DNA from: SZUA-584 sp041656035
GTDB taxonomy: Bacteria > Bacillota > Clostridia > Christensenellales > SZUA-584
Direction of reading: 5' to 3'
Length of the DNA: 48,641 nt
Assembly: GCA_964586785.1 (NCBI GenBank)
Contig: CAZPHS010000012.1
Coordinates: 1-48,641, forward strand
Shown here: positions 32,224 through 40,365 of the stretch, one piece after another
Position numbering within the stretch: the first letter of the stretch is position 1
Layout: each line of letters starts with the position of its first letter
Notes under the pieces: generated by a model
The model's input: the letters and a program-made list of their open reading frames with translations, nothing else
What the model was told of the DNA's origin: nothing
The model's database searches: none
Program-made: the position numbers and the translations under genes

Positions 32224-33870
32224 ATGCCTAAGAAATATATTATTGTCGGGGGCAATGTCGCGGGGACTAGCGCGGCGGCGCGATTGCGCAGGCTCGACGA
32301 ATTCGCGCAGATTACTGTTTTCGATAAAGGTTCGGGAATGTCGTTCGCAAGCGGCGGCCTGCCTTATTATATAGGCGGAGTGGTAAGCTCGCCGGATTCG
32401 CTGACGCGGGGCACGCCGGAAAACTTTTTAAACAATCTGAACATTACCGTAAAAACGCGGTGCGAAGCCGTCGGTATAGACAGGTACAATAAAAGCATAA
32501 AGGTTTACGATATAACATCGGGGACACACTTTGACCAAAAGTACGACAAACTCATACTCGCCACCGGCGCCGTGCCGCACTGCCCCGATATAAAAGCCGC
32601 CGGAAGACCGGACGTGTTCATGCTAAAAAATATAGAGGATATGGAGCGTATATCCCGGTATATAAAAGAAGCGGATGTGCGCCGTGCCGCAGTTATAGGC
32701 GGCGGGGACGTTGGTTTGGCCGTCGCGGAAAACATATCAAGACGTGGCATAAAAACGTGCGTTATAGAGAAAAAGAGGCACGTTCTGCCCACCTTTGACG
32801 CCGAGATGGCGCGGTTTGCCAAAATAACGCTCGAAAACAACGGAGTCGCGCTTATAACTGACACGGTTGTCGCCGATTATCAGCCTATCGACGAGGGGCT
32901 GCGGCTTGAGCTGTCGGACGGGCGTTCTATTATAGCGGACATGGTTGTAATATGCGCGGGGTTAAAGCCGGAAACGCGGCTGGCTGCCGAGGCGGGTCTC
33001 GGAATAGGTTTTACGGGCGGCATACTTGTGGACGAGCACCAGCAAACCACCGATAAAGACATATACGCGGTGGGCGACACGGTGGAGGTTGAATCAACGC
33101 ACGGCGGCAAGATACTGATATCCCGCGCGTCTCCGGCGACAAGGCAGGCGCGGATTGCGGCCGACAGTATATGCGGCATCGGTTCGCGCTATAAGCATAC
33201 GCTGGGCGTAACCATAGTTAAGTTGTTTGACACCTGTTTTGGGGCTGCGGGGCTTACCGAGCAGCAGCTTGTATGGCGCGGTCTAAAATATGAAAAAGTG
33301 TATCTGCGCGCTCTGTCTCACGAAAATTACTATCCCGAAGCGGAGGTGCTGAGCGTTAAGCTTTGTTTCGATAAACGCACGGGACGCATTTACGGGGTGC
33401 AGGTTGCCGGAAAAACAGGTGTTGACAAAAGAATTGACGTGTTCGCCACGGCAATGTACGCCGGACTTACGGTCGGTAATCTGGCGGAGCTTGAGTTAGC
33501 GTACGCGCCTCCGTTCAGCGCGCCGCGGGACGTTGTAAACATGGCGGGATATATCGCCGGAAATGTGCTTTCGGGTTTAAGCGAGGTTATACACTGGCAT
33601 GATTTAAAGAAAAAGAAGGGCACGGTGCTTATTGACGTGCGTCCGGTAAAGCAGCGCGAGGCCGGAACCATAGAGGGCTCTGTAAGCATACCGCTTGACC
33701 GGTTAAGAGACCGGACGGAGGAGCTTGATAAGGATAAACAGTATATAGTATTTTCACAAAGCGGGCACCGTTCATATTTGGCCGAAAGGCTTTTAAGGCA
33801 GCGGGGCTTTAAGGTAAAAAATCTCTCGGGCGGGTTTTGCCTGTACGAGATATTCAGCGGGACGGAGTAA
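32224..33870 (+). CDS. CoA-disulfide reductase-like flavoprotein fused to rhodanese, both catalytic Cys absent
   Basis: 548 residues from ATG 32224 (GGAG 6 bases upstream; ATG 32212 has no site). The N-terminal part is a pyridine-nucleotide-disulfide oxidoreductase: GGNVAGTSAAAR at about 9-20 for FAD, GGGDVGLAVAE near 162 for NAD(P)H, DIYAVGDTVEV near 283. The dimerisation domain has YAPPFS, and a rhodanese-like domain occupies the last 100 residues. This is the layout of CoA-disulfide/polysulfide reductases. The redox Cys (normally in NCGLPYY) is Gly44 (SGGLPYY), and the rhodanese Cys (normally CQSGxRS) is Ser511 (SQSGHRS). It forms a unit with the arsR gene that follows without a gap. Confidence 0.82.
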   Translation: MPKKYIIVGGNVAGTSAAARLRRLDEFAQITVFDKGSGMSFASGGLPYYIGGVVSSPDSLTRGTPENFLNNLNITVKTRCEAVGIDRYNKSIKVYDITSGTHFDQKYDKLILATGAVPHCPDIKAAGRPDVFMLKNIEDMERISRYIKEADVRRAAVIGGGDVGLAVAENISRRGIKTCVIEKKRHVLPTFDAEMARFAKITLENNGVALITDTVVADYQPIDEGLRLELSDGRSIIADMVVICAGLKPETRLAAEAGLGIGFTGGILVDEHQQTTDKDIYAVGDTVEVESTHGGKILISRASPATRQARIAADSICGIGSRYKHTLGVTIVKLFDTCFGAAGLTEQQLVWRGLKYEKVYLRALSHENYYPEAEVLSVKLCFDKRTGRIYGVQVAGKTGVDKRIDVFATAMYAGLTVGNLAELELAYAPPFSAPRDVVNMAGYIAGNVLSGLSEVIHWHDLKKKKGTVLIDVRPVKQREAGTIEGSVSIPLDRLRDRTEELDKDKQYIVFSQSGHRSYLAERLLRQRGFKVKNLSGGFCLYEIFSGTE

Positions 33871-34140
33871 ATGGATTTATCAAAATTCGAGGCGCTGGCC
33901 GCCAAATTAAAAGTGCTCGGGCATCCCGTTCGCCTGTGTATTGTAAACGGTCTGTATAAAAAAAGCTGTAATGTAAAGCAAATATGCGAAGCGCTTTGCA
34001 TACCGCAGCCTGTCATATCGCTTCATCTCTCTAAGCTTAGGGCGGCGGGGATTGTTGCGGGGGAACGCATAGGCAACCGCGTGCGCTATAGGGTAACGGA
34101 CAGGTTAACTTTGCGTCTGCTTGATATGCTGCCCAAATAA
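33871..34140 (+). CDS. ArsR-family transcriptional regulator
   Basis: 89 residues, a single winged helix: LKVLGHPVRLCIVNGL (14-29), the recognition region IPQPVISLHLSKLRAAGIV and the wing RIGNRVRYRV. Four cysteines (23, 33, 39, 43) cluster around helices 2-3. ArsR proteins of this layout sense metals, or reactive sulfur through Cys pairs, and linkage to a CoADR/rhodanese-type gene favours sulfur sensing (inference). ATG 33871 directly follows the upstream stop, so translation is coupled. Likely represses its own unit through the site at 32159. Confidence 0.88.
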   Translation: MDLSKFEALAAKLKVLGHPVRLCIVNGLYKKSCNVKQICEALCIPQPVISLHLSKLRAAGIVAGERIGNRVRYRVTDRLTLRLLDMLPK

Positions 34141-34156
34141 ATATACTAATCAATAA

Positions 34157-34185
34157 TTGACAGCGCGAAGGCTCTGTATTATAAT
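34157..34185 (+). promoter_or_regulatory. Consensus sigma-A promoter of valS
   Basis: Perfect TTGACA (34157-34162), 17-base spacer, perfect TATAAT (34180-34185). The best promoter in the window, as expected for a gene controlled afterwards by a T-box. Confidence 0.9.
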
Positions 34186-34191
34186 TTGGCA

Positions 34192-34420
34192 AATGCGTTG
34201 ATAAAGAGCAGTAAGGCAAAAGACGCCGCGAAGAGAGAGGCTTTCCATTCTGAAAGAGCCTTGCGGAAAGCGTGCCCGAAGTCGCTTTTGAGCACCGGCG
34301 GCGAACTTTAGTAGCCGTCGGCGTGTGCCGCGCGTTAAGCGGCGCTCAAGTGCGGGTAGCAGTTTACCCGAAACAAGGTGGTACCGCGGATTTCCGTCCT
34401 TTATTCAGGGGCGGTTTTTT
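34192..34420 (+). promoter_or_regulatory. T-box leader (valine) upstream of valS
   Basis: The T-box signature AAGGTGGTACCGCGG is at 34375-34389; its UGGU bulge would pair with an ACCA tRNA end. A terminator follows: CCGTCC (34394-34399) with GGGCGG (34409-34414) and six T. In Stem I, AAGAGC followed by the AGTA loop-E element (around 34205-34213) pairs with GCTTTT after GTC (34281-34283), so GTC, a valine codon, is the probable specifier. Uncharged tRNA-Val should bind and prevent termination. Confidence 0.92.
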
Positions 34421-34451
34421 GTTTTACGGATACGAGCAGGAGGAAAAAAGA

Positions 34452-37082
34452 ATGTGCGCAAAAGAATTAAGCAAGGTTTACGATCCGAAAGAGGTTGAGC
34501 AAAGATTATATGACTACTGGCAGGAAAAAGGCTATTTCCGCGCGGAAATAGACAAAAACAAAAAACCCTTTACGATTGTCATACCGCCGCCCAACATAAC
34601 GGGGCAGCTTCATATGGGGCACGCTCTTGACAACATGATGCAGGACGCGATAATACGCGCAAAACGTATGCAGGGCTTTTCGGCGCTGTGGCTGCCGGGG
34701 ACAGATCACGCGAGCATAGCTACCGAGGCAAAAATAGTCGACAAGCTGAGAAACGAAGGCACGTCGAAAGAGGAATTGGGGCGCGAGAAATTTTTGGAGC
34801 GCGCGTGGGAATGGAAGCGTCAATACGGCGGACGCATAGTTGAGCAGCTTAAAAAACTGGGCTCATCGTGCGACTGGTCGCGCGAGCGCTTTACCATGGA
34901 CGAAGGCTGCTCCCGCGCGGTAACGGAGTTTTTCGTGCGCCTTTACAGAAAGGGTCTTATATATAAAGGGGACAGGATAATAAACTGGTGTCCGGTATGC
35001 GAGACCGCGCTCTCCGACGCCGAAGTTGAGTATACCGAGCACGATTCGTATCTTTGGTATTTCCGTTATCCCGCGCAGGACGGGGGAGACGGCATAGTTG
35101 TTGCTACCACGCGCCCCGAAACGATGCTGGGGGATACCGCCGTAGCGGTAAACCCCAAAGACGCGCGGTACAAAGAGCTTGTAGGCAAAAACGTAATACT
35201 GCCCATAATGAACAGGCCGATACCGGTCGTCGCGGACGAGTACGTTGACATGCTGTTCGGCACGGGCGCCGTTAAGATAACGCCGGCTCACGACCCTAAC
35301 GATTTCGAGGTAGCGGAAAGACACGGGCTGCCCGCGATACGCGTTCTTGACGATAAAGGCTATGTAAATAAATACGGCGGGAAATACGAGGGCGTTTACA
35401 AGGACGAGGCAAGAAAACAAATAGCGGCGGAAATGGAAAGCTTGTCGCTGCTTGATAAAACGCGGGAGTATAAGCACAACGTAGGCCACTGCTATCGCTG
35501 CGACGCGGTTGTAGAGCCCGTTATATCCAAGCAATGGTTCGTTTCTATGAAAAGCCTCGCGCAGCCCGCAATAAAAGCCGTGCGGGACGGCGAAATAAAA
35601 TTTGTTCCGAAGCGCAGCGAAAACGTCTATTTCAACTGGCTTGAGAACATACGCGACTGGTGCATTTCGCGCCAGCTGTGGTGGGGGCACCGCATACCGG
35701 CGTGGTACTGTCAAAACTGCGGGGAAATGGCGGTAGGCGCGCGTCCGCCGGAAAGCTGCGGGTGCGGCTTTGGGGTCTACAAGCAGGATGAGGATGTTCT
35801 TGACACATGGTTCTCAAGCGGCTTGTGGCCGTTTTCCACTCTTGGATGGCCGGATAAAACTGACGATTTGGAATATTTCTACCCGACAAACGTGCTTGTT
35901 ACGGGCTATGATATATTGTTCTTTTGGGTGGCGCGTATGATAATGTCCGGCTATGAATGCATGGGGGAGAAGCCTTTTGAGTATGTCAGTATACACGGTC
36001 TCGTGCGAGACTCGCAGGGGCGCAAGATGAGCAAATCGCTCGGCAACGGTATAGACCCGCTCGAGCTTATAGAGCGGTACGGCGCGGACGCGCTGCGGTT
36101 TTCCCTTGCGGCGGGAGTGCGGACGGGCGGGGATATGCGTTTTTCGGACGAGAAAGTGTTAAGCGCGCGCAACTTCGCGAATAAGCTTTGGAACGCGGCG
36201 CGTTTTGTGCTGCTCAACAGCGGGGAGCACGTTTATACCGTTGAAAGCGAACGCCTTGATACGGCGGATAAATGGATCATATCCCGCCTTTCGGGTATAA
36301 CAGGCGATATAACGTCTCTTATAGAGCGTTTCGAATTGGGCATGGCGGCGCAAAAGCTGCACGACTTTATATGGAGCGAATACTGCGACTGGTACATTGA
36401 GATGGCAAAACCGCGTCTTTTAGGCGGCGACGAGAAAGACAAACAAACCGCGGTGTCCGTTTTGGTTGCGGCATTAAAAACAATTCTCAAGCTGCTGCAT
36501 CCCTTTATGCCCTTTATAACAGAAGAGATATACCAGAACCTTCCCGAAACGCGGGGCAGTATAATGGTATCAGGCTGGCCTTTGGCGGGAGAGAGATATC
36601 CGGACGAGGAAAAGGCGCTGCAGAATGTTATGGAGCTTATTCGCGGCATTCGAAACATACGCGCCAATATGGACGTGCCGCATAATAAACGCCCCGTTAT
36701 AAAAATACTGGCGTCTGGCGGTTTCCGCGAGGATTATAAGATATGCGGCAAATATATAGAACGTCTTGCGCTTGCTTCCGGAATAGAATTTATATCGGAC
36801 AAATCGGAGGCGCCCGAAAATGCGGTCTCGGTTATAGGGGCGGGAGCCGAAGCGTTTATGGCTTTGGAAGAGCTTATAGACATAGAAAAAGAGCAAAAGC
36901 GGCTCAGTGCCGAGGAACGGCGTCTTAACGATGAAATAGCGCGCGCCGGCGGGAAGCTTGAAAACAAAGGGTTTATAGACAAAGCGCCGGAAAGCGTGGT
37001 GCGGGCGGAGCGCGAGAAATTGGAAACATACCGTGGTATGCTGGACGCGGTGCGGCAAAGGCGGGCGGAGCTTGACCGATGA
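34452..37082 (+). CDS. valS: Valyl-tRNA synthetase
   Basis: Class I synthetase with an editing domain. It has 876 residues from ATG 34452, which has AGGAGG at 34438-34443; the open frame upstream overlaps the T-box and is not translated. HIGH motif HMGH at residues 54-57 within PPPNITGQLHMGH, KMSKS at 525-529, editing domain between them (TTRPETMLGDTAVAV), anticodon-binding domain, and a C-terminal coiled coil (about 815-870) typical of ValRS. Overlaps folC by 4 bases; the valS-folC order is common in Firmicutes. Confidence 0.96.
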   Translation: MCAKELSKVYDPKEVEQRLYDYWQEKGYFRAEIDKNKKPFTIVIPPPNITGQLHMGHALDNMMQDAIIRAKRMQGFSALWLPGTDHASIATEAKIVDKLRNEGTSKEELGREKFLERAWEWKRQYGGRIVEQLKKLGSSCDWSRERFTMDEGCSRAVTEFFVRLYRKGLIYKGDRIINWCPVCETALSDAEVEYTEHDSYLWYFRYPAQDGGDGIVVATTRPETMLGDTAVAVNPKDARYKELVGKNVILPIMNRPIPVVADEYVDMLFGTGAVKITPAHDPNDFEVAERHGLPAIRVLDDKGYVNKYGGKYEGVYKDEARKQIAAEMESLSLLDKTREYKHNVGHCYRCDAVVEPVISKQWFVSMKSLAQPAIKAVRDGEIKFVPKRSENVYFNWLENIRDWCISRQLWWGHRIPAWYCQNCGEMAVGARPPESCGCGFGVYKQDEDVLDTWFSSGLWPFSTLGWPDKTDDLEYFYPTNVLVTGYDILFFWVARMIMSGYECMGEKPFEYVSIHGLVRDSQGRKMSKSLGNGIDPLELIERYGADALRFSLAAGVRTGGDMRFSDEKVLSARNFANKLWNAARFVLLNSGEHVYTVESERLDTADKWIISRLSGITGDITSLIERFELGMAAQKLHDFIWSEYCDWYIEMAKPRLLGGDEKDKQTAVSVLVAALKTILKLLHPFMPFITEEIYQNLPETRGSIMVSGWPLAGERYPDEEKALQNVMELIRGIRNIRANMDVPHNKRPVIKILASGGFREDYKICGKYIERLALASGIEFISDKSEAPENAVSVIGAGAEAFMALEELIDIEKEQKRLSAEERRLNDEIARAGGKLENKGFIDKAPESVVRAEREKLETYRGMLDAVRQRRAELDR

Positions 37083-38200
37083 AGTATGTTCACATTGCGG
37101 GCACGAACGGCAAGGGTTCGACGGCCGAGTATATAAGCGGCATTATAACGGCGGCGGGGATAAGATGCGGGTGTTTTACATCGCCGCATATAGTTTCTCC
37201 GGCGGAGCGGCTGAGAATTGACGGGCAAAGCATAGAGGAGCACGTCTTTAACGAACTGATTGCCGAAGCAAAAGAAAAAAAGCTTACCGTAAACGATACT
37301 TTGTTCGCGGCTCAAACCGCCGCGGCGCTGCTTTGGTTCGAGCGCGGCGGAGCGGAGTATGCCGTGCTGGAAACAGGCCTCGGCGGAAGGCTTGACCCGA
37401 CAAACTATGTGGAGCCGTGCATAAGCGTATTAACGCCTGTTGACTTTGACCATACGAATGTGCTGGGAAAGACGCTGCGGGATATAGCGCGTGAGAAGAG
37501 CGGTATAATAAAACCGGGCGTGCCGGTGATATGCGCGGAGCAGCATATGGAAGTTATGAATATTATCAAGAAGCGCTGTGAAAACGCGGGAGCGCCGCTT
37601 ACGGTAACGCCGCCCGCGCGCGTTTTGTCGGCTTCGGTTCACGGGCAGATATTTGAGATTGGCAAAGACAGGTATAAAATAAAAGCCATGGGAGAGCATC
37701 AGGCGGGCAACGCGGCGCTTGCCGCGTGCGCGGCGCGGACCCTTGGCATGGGCGGCGGCGCTGTAAAAAAAGGGCTTGAAGAAGCGCGGCTTCGCTGCAG
37801 GGCGCAGCTTTTCGCGGGCGACCCCGATATACTTATCGACGGGGCGCATAATCCGGCGGCGGTTGACGCGCTTATAAAAGTGCTGGACGCGCATTTTGAC
37901 GGGCGCGACAAGATATTGCTTTTCGCGTGCATGGCCGATAAGGATTATGCGGCGATGGCCGGTAAACTTGCTTGGCGTTTTTCAAAGGTATACGTGACGC
38001 GGGCGGACGCTAAACGCGGCGCGGATACGGAAATATTGCGGGGGCTGTTCTCGAAGCATACCGTATGCGAAGCGGTGCAAGACCCGCTTGACGCGTTCTG
38101 TGCCGCGAAAGAGTCGGCCGCCGGCGGCGGCGCGTTGCTCGCGGCGGCGGGCTCGTTTTATCTCGCGGGCATTATAGAGCCCCTTTTGACGCGGCGCTAG
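37079..38200 (+). CDS. folC: Folylpolyglutamate/dihydrofolate synthase, N-terminally short
   Basis: Adds glutamate tails to folates. The Mur-ligase core is present: GTNGKGST P-loop (8-15), FDHTNVLG with the family's Asp/His, REKSGIIKPG, and LIDGAHNPAA near residue 255. It has 373 residues against about 430 in Bacillus. It starts at MKYVHIAGTNGKGST, so the usual leading helix segment of about 40 residues is missing, and it cannot lie upstream in this frame because a TGA stands at 37073-37075. ATG 37079 overlaps the valS stop (ATGA). Confidence 0.9.
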   Translation: MKYVHIAGTNGKGSTAEYISGIITAAGIRCGCFTSPHIVSPAERLRIDGQSIEEHVFNELIAEAKEKKLTVNDTLFAAQTAAALLWFERGGAEYAVLETGLGGRLDPTNYVEPCISVLTPVDFDHTNVLGKTLRDIAREKSGIIKPGVPVICAEQHMEVMNIIKKRCENAGAPLTVTPPARVLSASVHGQIFEIGKDRYKIKAMGEHQAGNAALAACAARTLGMGGGAVKKGLEEARLRCRAQLFAGDPDILIDGAHNPAAVDALIKVLDAHFDGRDKILLFACMADKDYAAMAGKLAWRFSKVYVTRADAKRGADTEILRGLFSKHTVCEAVQDPLDAFCAAKESAAGGGALLAAAGSFYLAGIIEPLLTRR

Positions 38201-38250
38201 ACAAGCTTAGTCCGCGATAGAAGCGACAGTGTGTTCGCCAGAAATTGTGT

Positions 38251-38280
38251 TTGCCTTATATAATATATTTATGCTATAAT
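38251..38280 (+). promoter_or_regulatory. Sigma-A promoter of uvrB-uvrA
   Basis: TTGCCT (38251-38256), 18-base spacer, perfect TATAAT (38275-38280). I see no LexA-box of the Bacillus GAAC-N4-GTTC type nearby. Confidence 0.6.
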
Positions 38281-38289
38281 TACTGACAG

Positions 38290-38326
38290 ACCGCAAAGGC
38301 GGCATTTGTGTCGTGTGCGGTTTTTT
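38290..38326 (+). terminator. Terminator-like hairpin at the very start of the uvrB transcript
   Basis: ACCGCA (38290-38295) pairs with TGCGGT (38316-38321), followed by T (38321-38326). It begins only about 3 bases after the transcription start predicted from the TATAAT at 38275. Either it ends folC transcripts, or it attenuates uvrB. Confidence 0.6.
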
Positions 38327-38394
38327 GATGGTTATTTACGGTAAAACGCGCCGTTTAAAATGATTAACTCCGCGGACATACAGAGGTGTCTTGT

Positions 38395-40365
38395 ATGGAT
38401 TTTAAACTGCAATCTAAGTACAAACCCGCCGGCAGCCAGCCCGAGGCGATAGAAGCGCTTGTGGCGGGCATTAACGCGGGTAAAAAAGCCCAGGTGCTGC
38501 TTGGAGTAACGGGCAGCGGCAAGACGTTCACGGTGGCCAACGTTATAGAAAGGCTTAATCGTCCGGCGCTTATTTTGGCGCACAACAAAACTTTGGCGGC
38601 GCAGCTTTGTAGCGAATTTAAAGAATTTTTCCCCGAAAACGCCGTGGAGTTTTTTGTGAGCTATTATGATTACTATCAGCCCGAGGCTTATGTGCCGGGC
38701 AAGGATTTATACATAGAAAAGGACGCAAGCATAAACGACGAGATAGACAGGCTGCGCCACAGCGCGACGTGGGCGCTGCAGGAGCGCAGGGATGTTATAA
38801 TAGTGGCGTCGGTGTCATGTATATATTCCATAGGAGACCCGCGAGAATACCGCAATTTAAGCGTATCGCTGCGCCCGGGAATGACGGTCAAACGCGATGA
38901 TTTTCTCGCGCGGCTCGTGGATATAAACTACGCGCGCGGCGACATTGATTTTTCAAGGGGGCGTTTTCGCGTGCGCGGGGATACCGTAGAGGTGTTTCCG
39001 GCAAGCACAGCCGAAAAAGCGGTAAGGATAGAGTTTTTCGGGGATACGGTGGAGCGCATACTGGAGATAGACGCCATAACAGGCAGGGCTGCCGGAACAC
39101 GTTCGCACTTGGCTATTTTTCCGGCCACTCATTACGCGGTGGAACGCGAATCCATGCTGGGCGCTCTTGATACTATACGCGATGATATGACCGCGCAGAT
39201 TGAAGTTTTAAAAGCGCAAGGCAAGCTTCTTGAAGCGGAAAGATTAAAACAGCGTACCGTTTACGACATGGAGATGCTCCGCGAGGTCGGGTACTGCAGC
39301 GGAATAGAAAATTACGCGCGCTATTTCGACGGAAGAAAGCCGGGAGAATCGCCCTTTACGCTGCTTGATTATTTTCCGGACGATTATCTTTTGTTTGTCG
39401 ATGAATCTCATGTTATGATGCCGCAGATAAGGGCTATGTACAAGGGCGACTTCTCAAGAAAAGATATGCTTGTGCAATACGGTTTCAGGCTGCCGTCCGC
39501 GTACGACAACAGGCCGCTTAAATTTGAGGAATTTGCCGCCAGGCAGCGGCAGACCGTTTTTGTAAGCGCGACGCCCGCGGCGTATGAGAGGGAATTGGCG
39601 GGAGGCGTTGTAGAGCAGATTGTCCGCCCGACGGGGCTTGTAGACCCTATTGTAGACGTGCTGCCCGCTAAAGGGCAGGTAGAACATTTGCTTGGAGAGA
39701 TAAGAAAAGTCGCTAAAAAAGGGTTCCGCGCGCTCGTTACAACATTGACAAAAAAGATGGCCGAAAGGCTTACCGATTATTATAAGGAGCTTGGAGTCCG
39801 CGTCAAATATATGCATTCCGATATAGACACTCTTGAGCGTATGGAGATAATACGCGGGCTGCGCATGGGCGAATTTGACGTTTTGGTTGGTATAAACCTG
39901 CTGCGCGAGGGGCTGGACTTGCCGGAGGTGGCGTTGGTTGCGGTGCTCGACGCGGACAAAGAGGGTTTTTTGCGCAACGATACGTCGCTTATACAAACTA
40001 TAGGGCGGGCGGCGCGCAATGTGGAAGGCCGCGTGCTGCTTTACGCGGACACCGTTACGGGTTCTATGAAAAGGGCAATAGGCGAGACGGAGCGCCGCCG
40101 CGATATGCAGATGGAGTACAATAAGCGGCACGGCATTATTCCAAAAACGGTTATTAAAGAAGCGATGGGAATGCTTAACATTTCAAAGCCCGTAAAAGAT
40201 ACGCAGGCTATATCCCGCGGCGACGCCGTGAAGAAAGCGGCGATTATAGAAAAGCAGATGAGGCAGGCGGCGATGGAATTGGAATTTGAGGCTGCCGCGG
40301 CGCTTAGGGACGAGCTGTTCCGTTTAAAGGAAATTATAAGAAAAGGGAAGAGCGACACGCAATGA
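38395..40365 (+). CDS. uvrB: UvrB, excinuclease ABC subunit B
   Basis: DNA helicase-like damage-recognition subunit of nucleotide excision repair. It has 656 residues from ATG 38395 (AGAGGT 7 bases upstream; GTG 38386 overlaps that site). Walker A GVTGSGKT is at 37-44, the beta-hairpin region SYYDYYQPEAYVPGKD near 90-105, DESHVMMPQ near 340 and the helicase motif VGINLLREGLDLPE near 500. The C-terminal UvrC-binding UVR motif (AAIIEKQMRQAAMELEFEAA) is present. Overlaps uvrA by 4 bases. Confidence 0.96.
   Translation: MDFKLQSKYKPAGSQPEAIEALVAGINAGKKAQVLLGVTGSGKTFTVANVIERLNRPALILAHNKTLAAQLCSEFKEFFPENAVEFFVSYYDYYQPEAYVPGKDLYIEKDASINDEIDRLRHSATWALQERRDVIIVASVSCIYSIGDPREYRNLSVSLRPGMTVKRDDFLARLVDINYARGDIDFSRGRFRVRGDTVEVFPASTAEKAVRIEFFGDTVERILEIDAITGRAAGTRSHLAIFPATHYAVERESMLGALDTIRDDMTAQIEVLKAQGKLLEAERLKQRTVYDMEMLREVGYCSGIENYARYFDGRKPGESPFTLLDYFPDDYLLFVDESHVMMPQIRAMYKGDFSRKDMLVQYGFRLPSAYDNRPLKFEEFAARQRQTVFVSATPAAYERELAGGVVEQIVRPTGLVDPIVDVLPAKGQVEHLLGEIRKVAKKGFRALVTTLTKKMAERLTDYYKELGVRVKYMHSDIDTLERMEIIRGLRMGEFDVLVGINLLREGLDLPEVALVAVLDADKEGFLRNDTSLIQTIGRAARNVEGRVLLYADTVTGSMKRAIGETERRRDMQMEYNKRHGIIPKTVIKEAMGMLNISKPVKDTQAISRGDAVKKAAIIEKQMRQAAMELEFEAAAALRDELFRLKEIIRKGKSDTQ

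Noticed and set aside
34272..34451. Longer valS starting at ATG 34272
   Set aside because: The extra 60 codons are the T-box leader and its terminator.
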